Below the pieces are notes generated by a model that ran no database searches, had not been told where the DNA came from, and saw only the letters and a program-made list of their open reading frames with translations. Positions 58,278-64,000 of a stretch of 64,000 bases of DNA are shown piece by piece (position 1 is the first letter of the stretch; every line of letters begins with the position of its first letter). The stretch spans positions 3,782,001 to 3,846,000 of the forward strand of contig NZ_CP157940.1 of the NCBI RefSeq assembly GCF_040207125.1, read 5' to 3'. The position numbers and the translations under genes are program-made. Source of the stretch: Lacrimispora sp. BS-2. Its GTDB lineage: Bacteria; Bacillota; Clostridia; Lachnospirales; Lachnospiraceae.

Positions 58278-60077
58278 ATGAGTATATTGACAAAAGACAC
58301 CTGGAAGATCATAAAGTTCAATCAAAAGAATGCGTTTGTTTTTGAATTGCTGTTTCGGCTGGTCACCATGACCCTGTACCTGCTTCTCTTAAACAAAGGC
58401 CTATTATTTGCGTTGCGCATGGCCGGATACAGCTATCTGACTGCCGGAAACATCGGTTATTTCCTGGCAAAGCCCTGGACGATTCTGATAATGGCCGTCC
58501 TGGTGTTCATTGGAATCCTGATTCTTACGCTGGAGACCGGCTGTCTTCTTACGCTGTATGAGGGAGCTTTTTATTCCCGGAAGCTGAAGCTGTGGGAGAT
58601 CCTGGAAGGCGGCTTTTTCAAGCTGGCCCATGAGATCCGCAGAAAAAACTGGCGGCTGGGGCTTCTCATTCTGGCGGATTACGTGCTTGTAAACCTGTAT
58701 CTCATATACCAGATGCTGACCCATGTAAAGCCCCTTAATTTTGTTATATCTGAGATTTTAAATAAACCTGTGGGAAAGGTGTCTTTGCTCCTTCTGCTGA
58801 TTTTTTTATTGGCGGCCGTCATTCCGGGGATCTATACCTTTCACGCCTGCATGGTGGAACAGAAGAATTTCCGGGATGGGTATTTTAGAAGCTTATGGCT
58901 TTTAAGACGCCGGATATTAAAGGTTGTAGTCCTTTTGACCATCTATTACGCATTGACTGTGGTGGGACTTTGGCTGGTCTATGCATTCTGTGTGCTGATC
59001 ACCGCTGTGGGAGTGACTCTGTTCACTGACAACAGCCTGGCCCTTGCCGTCCTTCCGGCGGCATGCGACCGGATAGAGCTGGTCCTGATCTTTTTGACCA
59101 GCCTGTTCTTTACCGTGGGAAACTGGGGAGCATTGAGCGTCCAGTATTTCAGTTTTACCAATAATTTTACAAAAAGAAGCAAGAGCAGCGATTATACCGG
59201 AAGCAGATATGGGGACGGGAAGCTGGCAGTTCTTTTCATGGTGGCGGCAGCGGCATTCAGCCTGTTTTCCCTTTTTGGAGTGGTGCGGAACGGTTCTGCA
59301 ATTACCACCGACATGCTCAGCGTGATTCAGATCACCGCCCACCGGGGCAGCTCAAGGGAAGCTCCTGAAAATACCATGGCAGCCATGTCAAAGGCCATTG
59401 ATGACCTGGCAGACTTTGTGGAAATTGATGTCCAGGAGACAAAGGATGGAGTAGTGGTGCTGGGGCATGACATCAGCTTAAAAAGAGTGTCAGGGATAAA
59501 CCGAACCATCAGCTCCTATACCTTTGAGGAATTACAGCATTTAGATGTGGGACAGTGGTTTTCTGCCGATTTCGAAGGCGAACGGATTCCCTCGCTGGAA
59601 GAAACCATGAAATTCTGCAAAGGACGGATCAACATAAACATTGAGATCAAGGACTTGGGAAGGGGCAGTGAGCTGCCCGATAAGGTCTTTGAACTGATTG
59701 AGAAATACCAGATGAAGGAACAGTGCGTGGTGACCTCTGTCCGCATGTCCTATTTAACCAGGATCAAGGAGCTGGATCCTGAGATCCGTACCGGATATAT
59801 AATTTCAGCCGCCTATGGAGATTATTATTCCAGCGATGCCATCGACTTTATCAGCCTCCGTTCCAGCTTTGTAAGCGAAAGGCTGGTGGAAGCCGCCCAT
59901 AAAAAAGGAAAGGCGGTTCATGCCTGGACGGTGAACAACAAAAGTGAAATGGAGCGGATGAAGATGCTGGGAGTAGACAATATTATAACGGATTATCCGG
60001 TGCTTGCCAGAGAGATCGTGTACCGGAAAGCGGCCACTGAGAGCCTTATGGAATACTTAAGACTGGTATTAAAATAG
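58278..60077 (+). CDS. Membrane-bound glycerophosphodiester phosphodiesterase
   Basis: A 599-residue protein. The first 345 residues contain about eight hydrophobic helices (GDPD membrane domain). The C-terminal catalytic part (about 350-590) has [31 protein letters not shown] and LGHDISLKR, then [14 protein letters not shown]. It should process glycerophosphodiesters or teichoic/lipid polymers at the membrane. It is separate from the cytoplasmic GDPD at 48847. The next gene starts 14 bp later. Confidence 0.92.
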   Translation: MSILTKDTWKIIKFNQKNAFVFELLFRLVTMTLYLLLLNKGLLFALRMAGYSYLTAGNIGYFLAKPWTILIMAVLVFIGILILTLETGCLLTLYEGAFYSRKLKLWEILEGGFFKLAHEIRRKNWRLGLLILADYVLVNLYLIYQMLTHVKPLNFVISEILNKPVGKVSLLLLLIFLLAAVIPGIYTFHACMVEQKNFRDGYFRSLWLLRRRILKVVVLLTIYYALTVVGLWLVYAFCVLITAVGVTLFTDNSLALAVLPAACDRIELVLIFLTSLFFTVGNWGALSVQYFSFTNNFTKRSKSSDYTGSRYGDGKLAVLFMVAAAAFSLFSLFGVVRNGSAITTDMLSVIQITAHRGSSREAPENTMAAMSKAIDDLADFVEIDVQETKDGVVVLGHDISLKRVSGINRTISSYTFEELQHLDVGQWFSADFEGERIPSLEETMKFCKGRININIEIKDLGRGSELPDKVFELIEKYQMKEQCVVTSVRMSYLTRIKELDPEIRTGYIISAAYGDYYSSDAIDFISLRSSFVSERLVEAAHKKGKAVHAWTVNNKSEMERMKMLGVDNIITDYPVLAREIVYRKAATESLMEYLRLVLK

Positions 60078-60091
60078 ACAGGAGAATGGAT

Positions 60092-60541
60092 ATGAAGATT
60101 GTTTTACAGCGGGTTGCCCATGCAAAGGTTACCGTTGATGAGCAGCAGATCGGCGCCATTGGGAATGGCTTTCTGCTTCTTTTGGGAGTATCCGATACAG
60201 ATACGGAAGCTATTGCCGAAAAAATGGTTGATAAAATATATAAGCTAAGGATTTTTCCCGATGAAAATGGGAAAACCAATCTTTCCCTAAAGGATGTTGG
60301 AGGGGAGATCCTGGTAGTAAGCCAGTTTACCCTCTATGCGGACTGCAAAAAGGGCAACCGCCCCAGCTTTGCAAAGGCAGGAGGGCCGCAGCTTGCAAAC
60401 AGCCTCTATGAATACGTGGTTGAGCGGTTAAAGACCTATGGAAACCGGGTAGAGCATGGAAGCTTTGGAGCCGACATGAAGGTAGAACTTTTAAATGACG
60501 GACCGTTTACTCTGGTCCTTGACAGCAATGAAATCTGTTAA
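60092..60541 (+). CDS. dtd: D-aminoacyl-tRNA deacylase
   Basis: A 149-residue protein. The ATG at 60092 is 7 bases after AGGAGA (the ATG at 60086 is too close). Motifs: [31 protein letters not shown] and the Gly-cisPro-like [11 protein letters not shown]. It removes D-amino acids mischarged on tRNA. It is probably in an operon with the GDPD gene upstream. Confidence 0.95.
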   Translation: MKIVLQRVAHAKVTVDEQQIGAIGNGFLLLLGVSDTDTEAIAEKMVDKIYKLRIFPDENGKTNLSLKDVGGEILVVSQFTLYADCKKGNRPSFAKAGGPQLANSLYEYVVERLKTYGNRVEHGSFGADMKVELLNDGPFTLVLDSNEIC

Positions 60542-60600
60542 TCAGTTACAAGATCACTTTGGGCAAAAGCCCTTAAGAAAAATTATGGAGGAATCATAAA

Positions 60601-61995
60601 ATGGAGAAAACAAAAGGACAACAATTACAGGAGGAACTGACATTCAAATTTCCGCATATCGCAAAGGAAGCACCCCATCAGCGTGAAGAAGCGGAGATGT
60701 TCTGCGAGGGTTATAAGAGGTTTCTGGATAACGGAAAAACCGAACGGGAATGCGTCAGAGAGGCTGTAGCAATGCTTGAGATGCAGGGATACCGTCCCTT
60801 TGAGACAGGCAGGAGTTATAAGGCAGGTGACAAGGTATATTATGTAAATCGGGGAAAAGCCATCATTGCAACCACCTTCGGCAAGACCGGAATGGAGCAG
60901 GGGCTTCGCATCAACGGTGCTCACATAGATTCTCCAAGGCTTGACTTAAAGCCAAACCCTGTTTTTGAAAAAAATGACCTGGCCTATTTTAAAACCCATT
61001 ATTACGGCGGAATCCGGAAATACCAGTGGGGAACGGTTCCTTTAGCCATCCACGGGGTAATCATAAAGAAAAACGGTGAGGTTGTGGAACTAAACATCGG
61101 AGAAAAAGAAGGCGATCCCGTTTTCTGCGTTACAGATCTGCTTCCTCATCTTGCAGCAGAGCAAAATGAAAGAAAATTAAGGGATGGACTTAAGGGGGAG
61201 GAACTGAATGTGATCATTGGTTCCATTCCTTTTATTGACGAGGCGGAGCTTAAGGAGCCTGTGAAGCTTTTGACCCTGAAGCTGCTTAACGACCGCTACG
61301 GAATTACAGAAGCGGACTTCTTCCGCGCTGAGATTGAGCTGGTGCCGGTCCAGAAGGCCTGTGACGTAGGACTGGATAACAGCCTGATCGGCGCTTACGG
61401 ACAGGATGACAGGGTATGCGCCTATACGGCTCTGATGGCTGAGATCGATGCCAACATGCCTGAATATACTACGGTCACCATTCTCGCGGATAAAGAGGAA
61501 GTCGGTTCCGAGGGAAATACCGGCTTAGATTCCGATTTTGTGCTTCACTACATTCAGGATCTGGCTGACATGGCCCAGGTGGATGTAAGAAAGGTGCTTA
61601 GAAATTCCATCTGCTTATCCTCTGATGTCAATGCTGCCTATGATCCCACCTTTGCCCAGGTATTCGAGGATCGCAATTCCTGCTTTTTAAACAAGGGATG
61701 TGTACTGACTAAGTACACCGGTGTACGTGGAAAATCAGGTTCCAACGATGCCAGTGCGGAGCTGATGGCAAAAATCATAGCAATGATGGACCAGGAGGGT
61801 ATTTACTGGCAGATCGGGGAGCTTGGCGCAGTGGACCAGGGCGGCGGCGGAACCATTGCCAAATATGTGGCTCATATGAATGTGGATGTGGTGGACTTGG
61901 GAGTGCCCATCCTTTCCATGCATTCCCCCTTTGAGCTTTCTTCCAAGCTTGATGTATACAATACATACAAGGCTTTCCGGGTATTTTACAAATAA
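60601..61995 (+). CDS. M18 family aminopeptidase
   Basis: A 464-residue zinc aminopeptidase. Metal-binding motifs: INGAHIDSPRLDLKP, GAYGQDDRVCAYT, LADKEEVGSEGNTG and the late MHSPFELSSKLD. It belongs to the aspartyl/lysyl aminopeptidase 1 branch of peptidase family M18. RBS GGAGGAAT. It is followed by a long perfect stem-loop. Confidence 0.93.
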   Translation: MEKTKGQQLQEELTFKFPHIAKEAPHQREEAEMFCEGYKRFLDNGKTERECVREAVAMLEMQGYRPFETGRSYKAGDKVYYVNRGKAIIATTFGKTGMEQGLRINGAHIDSPRLDLKPNPVFEKNDLAYFKTHYYGGIRKYQWGTVPLAIHGVIIKKNGEVVELNIGEKEGDPVFCVTDLLPHLAAEQNERKLRDGLKGEELNVIIGSIPFIDEAELKEPVKLLTLKLLNDRYGITEADFFRAEIELVPVQKACDVGLDNSLIGAYGQDDRVCAYTALMAEIDANMPEYTTVTILADKEEVGSEGNTGLDSDFVLHYIQDLADMAQVDVRKVLRNSICLSSDVNAAYDPTFAQVFEDRNSCFLNKGCVLTKYTGVRGKSGSNDASAELMAKIIAMMDQEGIYWQIGELGAVDQGGGGTIAKYVAHMNVDVVDLGVPILSMHSPFELSSKLDVYNTYKAFRVFYK

Positions 61996-62002
61996 TAATG
62001 GG

Positions 62003-62040
62003 GTTCAGCCATGCAGCCAGATGTTTCTGCATGGCTGAAC
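62003..62040 (+). terminator. Stem-loop after the M18 peptidase
   Basis: GTTCAGCCATGCAG (62003-62016) pairs perfectly with CTGCATGGCTGAAC (62027-62040). The sequence after is AT-rich but not a T-run. Confidence 0.65.
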
Positions 62041-62180
62041 TATAATTAAATAATAACGGAAGTTTGAAATTTTTGTTAATTTCGGGAAAAAGCTTTTTTT
62101 ACCTTGCCCGATATGGTATAACTGACTGGAAGCAATTTTTTTATCAATATATTAAAAATAGAAAGAAAAAGGATTGTATT

Positions 62181-63275
62181 ATGAAAAAGATTTTTAAAGT
62201 TTGTATGTGCGGTCTGGTTGCCGCTGCTCTTATTACCGGCTGTGCTAAAAAGCCGGCAGCAAAGCCGGCAGAGACGGAGACGGAAGCAACAGAAAGCTCA
62301 GCAGAAGAAACTGTGGCTGTTGAAGACTTAACGGGTATGGATAACGGCACTGTCACCCTGGGAGATTACAAGGGGATTGAAGTGGCCAAGGATACGGTAG
62401 AAGTAACTGATGATGAAGTGGACCAGGCGGTACAAAACGATTTATCCGTAAGTGCAAAGGATGTAGAGGTTGACCGGCCCGTTCAGAAGGACGACGTAGT
62501 CAATATTGACTATGTGGGCACCAAGGATGGCGTTGCATTTGACGGCGGTACTGCTCAGGGCTATGACCTGGCAATTGGTTCCAGCCAGTTTATTGAAGGC
62601 TTTGAAGACGGTCTTGTAGGTGCGAAAAAAGGGGATAAGGTATCCTTAAACCTCACTTTCCCTGAAAGCTATCAGAATGCGGATCTGGCTGGAAAGGCTG
62701 TGGTATTTGATGTAACTGTCAATTCCGTTAAGGAAAGGCAGGTTCCGGAATTAAACGATGCTTTTGTTCAGGAAACTACGTCCTTTAAGACTGTGGATGA
62801 ATACAAGGAAGACAAGAAGCAGACCCTTTTAAAAGATAAGAATGATCAGGCAGAGCAGAAGTTGAAAAGTGATATTTACACTGCCATCTTAAATGGTTCT
62901 AAAGTGGAACCAAAGCAGGAAGCGATTGATGCCAATTTCAATAACATGGTTGCCAGATATACAAACCAGGCAGCAGCTTACGGCATGGACTTTAAAACCT
63001 TTGTAGGAGCATTTACCGGAATGGGAGAAGATGAGTTTAAGGGCATCTTAAAGACCCAGGCAGAGGCTACCGTAGAACAGAGGCTGGTAGTGAACGCCAT
63101 TGCTGAAAAAGAAGGAATTACAATTGCAGATGAAGACCGTAAGGAAGTTGCAGAACAGATGGGCTATGAAAGCGCTGAGAAGATGATCGAGACCGCTGGA
63201 CAGTTCGACGTAGATGATTATATTATGAACAATAAGGTAATGGATTTCCTGACAGAGAATGCAGTTATCAAATAA
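62181..63275 (+). CDS. Trigger-factor-like lipoprotein peptidyl-prolyl isomerase
   Basis: A 364-residue exported foldase. Start at 62181 after AAAAAGGA; an upstream in-frame ATG would add 39 residues before the signal peptide. Lipobox LITGC (Cys21), then a Glu/Thr linker. An FKBP domain (about 100-180) has VVNIDYVGTKDGVAFDGG and GFEDGLVGAKKGDKVSLNL. The C-terminal 180 residues resemble the trigger-factor C-domain. It lacks the ribosome-binding N-domain, so it acts outside the membrane. Confidence 0.88.
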   Translation: MKKIFKVCMCGLVAAALITGCAKKPAAKPAETETEATESSAEETVAVEDLTGMDNGTVTLGDYKGIEVAKDTVEVTDDEVDQAVQNDLSVSAKDVEVDRPVQKDDVVNIDYVGTKDGVAFDGGTAQGYDLAIGSSQFIEGFEDGLVGAKKGDKVSLNLTFPESYQNADLAGKAVVFDVTVNSVKERQVPELNDAFVQETTSFKTVDEYKEDKKQTLLKDKNDQAEQKLKSDIYTAILNGSKVEPKQEAIDANFNNMVARYTNQAAAYGMDFKTFVGAFTGMGEDEFKGILKTQAEATVEQRLVVNAIAEKEGITIADEDRKEVAEQMGYESAEKMIETAGQFDVDDYIMNNKVMDFLTENAVIK

Positions 63276-63303
63276 TGAATAATTTACGATAGGGGGAACC
63301 TTT

Positions 63304-63888
63304 ATGCAGCTTTTAAAGGACAGAATACGCAAGGATGGGAAGATTAAGTCAGGTGATGTGCTGAAAGTAGACAGTTTTTTAAATCACCAGATGGATATCA
63401 AGCTGTTCGTGGAAATTGGAAAGGAATTTAAGAGACGCTTTGCCGAATATGAGGTCAATAAGATTTTGACCATTGAGGCTTCCGGCATTGGCATAGCCTG
63501 TATCGTGGCCCAGTATTTTGATGTACCGGTAGTATTTGCAAAGAAATCCAAGACAAAGAATATTGCAGGTGACGTATATACCACCCAGGTGGAATCCTTT
63601 ACCCATGGAAGGACCTATGACATCATGGTTTCCAAGGAATTTCTGGGAGCTGATGACAAGGTATTGCTGATCGATGATTTTCTGGCTAACGGAAAAGCCC
63701 TGGAAGGTCTGGCTGCTATTGTAAAGGATTCCGGTGCAAAGCTGGTCGGTGCGGGAATCGTGATTGAAAAGGGATTCCAGCCCGGAGGAGATCGATTAAG
63801 AGCGGAAGGAATCCGGGTTGAGTCCCTGGCTATTGTGGAAAGCATGGATGAAACAACAGGAACCATAAGCTTTCGGGGTGACCGATGA
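63304..63888 (+). CDS. xpt: Xanthine phosphoribosyltransferase
   Basis: A 194-residue enzyme that converts xanthine and PRPP to XMP. Motifs: TIEASGIGIACIVAQYF and the PRPP loop VLLIDDFLANGKALEGL. Length and sequence match Bacillus Xpt. RBS GGGGGAAC. No purine riboswitch is present in the 28-bp gap upstream; it is probably read from the foldase promoter. A HAD gene starts within its stop codon. Confidence 0.95.
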   Translation: MQLLKDRIRKDGKIKSGDVLKVDSFLNHQMDIKLFVEIGKEFKRRFAEYEVNKILTIEASGIGIACIVAQYFDVPVVFAKKSKTKNIAGDVYTTQVESFTHGRTYDIMVSKEFLGADDKVLLIDDFLANGKALEGLAAIVKDSGAKLVGAGIVIEKGFQPGGDRLRAEGIRVESLAIVESMDETTGTISFRGDR

Positions 63889-64000
63889 GTGATGGAAGAA
63901 AGGCCCTGTTTTTCGACATAGACGGTACCCTTCTTTCTGAGGTGAACCGGAATGTTCCGGAGAGCGCAAAAGAGGCACTTGACCAGGCTCGAAAGAATGG
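63885..64000 (+). CDS. HAD family hydrolase, N-terminal part
   Basis: Only 38 codons are inside the window. ALFFDIDGTLLSEVNRNVPE contains the HAD nucleophile motif DxDGT, as in Cof-type phosphatases. It starts in a 4-bp ATGA overlap with xpt, so it is translationally coupled. Confidence 0.85.
   Translation, partial: MSDGRKALFFDIDGTLLSEVNRNVPESAKEALDQARKN

Noticed and set aside
63276..63303. Possible purine riboswitch before xpt
   Set aside because: The gap is only 28 bp and contains just a ribosome site; there is no room for the aptamer.

Overview
This window comes from an anaerobic, endospore-forming Firmicute of the Lachnospiraceae (Clostridium cluster XIVa), most like Lacrimispora/Clostridium sphenoides-type organisms. 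This rests on moderate GC, strong AGGAGG ribosome sites, a cortex-lytic LysM/GH18 enzyme, reverse rubrerythrin plus rubrerythrin with PerR, a three-part glycerol-3-phosphate dehydrogenase with GlpP, and lipoproteins with Thr/Ser/Glu-rich linkers. No rRNA, tRNA, CRISPR or intact mobile element was seen. It looks like ordinary chromosome with a few scars of decayed insertions.

Layout. 0-6.4 kb: end of a ZIP metal transporter; an NlpC/P60 lipoprotein behind a leader holding two tandem 52-nt RNA-like repeats; a MATE exporter; a convergent two-component system. 6.4-7.3 kb: recombinase scars around a Cys-rich microprotein gene. 7.3-12.8 kb: a GH18 spore-cortex enzyme, then an LRR / vWA-metallopeptidase-like / MoxR-type AAA+ gene set and a DUF378 membrane protein. 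12.8-15.4 kb: a type I toxin-like small hydrophobic locus, a zinc-ribbon protein, nitroreductase, MmcQ-like protein and an acidic lipoprotein. 15.5-20.5 kb: MBL hydrolase, two-part ThrE exporter, dihydroorotase and a tail-anchored protein of unknown function. 20.6-23 kb: amino-acid ABC importer. 23-26.5 kb: relic of a cell-wall-binding protein, an unknown lipoprotein and an ABC-F protein. 26.6-29.9 kb: cobalt ECF transporter in two units, cbiQ-cbiO and riboswitch-cbiM-cbiN. 30-35.6 kb: ROK relic, exonuclease III, a second ABC-F protein, a GH13 debranching-enzyme homologue lacking its catalytic residues, and a response-regulator relic. 35.6-40.1 kb: luxS and an AT-rich siderophore ABC operon behind a palindromic operator. 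40.3-43 kb: P-type cation ATPase preceded by a structured repeat.

43-50.3 kb is a glycerol / glycerol-3-phosphate regulon: glpK, an MgtC-family gene, a GlpA-like flavoprotein, a second flavoprotein, a DUF1667 iron-sulfur-type subunit, a glycerophosphodiesterase and the antiterminator GlpP. Terminator leaders in front of glpK and the dehydrogenase operon are the expected GlpP targets. 50.3-64 kb: FAH-family hydrolase, M20 peptidase, the oxidative-stress block (rubrerythrin, reverse rubrerythrin, PerR) with matching 7-1-7 palindromes, LysR regulator and PHP phosphatase, a second copy of the structured repeat, S1-domain protein, small alarmone synthetase, membrane glycerophosphodiesterase, D-aminoacyl-tRNA deacylase, M18 aminopeptidase, trigger-factor-like lipoprotein foldase, xpt and the start of a HAD hydrolase.

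The observations most worth a second look are the tandem 52-nt leader repeat, the GH13 pseudoenzyme, the covarying multi-hairpin repeat at 40.2 and 56.2 kb, the toxin-like locus at 12.9-13.1 kb, and the metallopeptidase-like protein whose HExxH has lost its glutamate. Everything was read by eye; no homology search or RNA folding was run.
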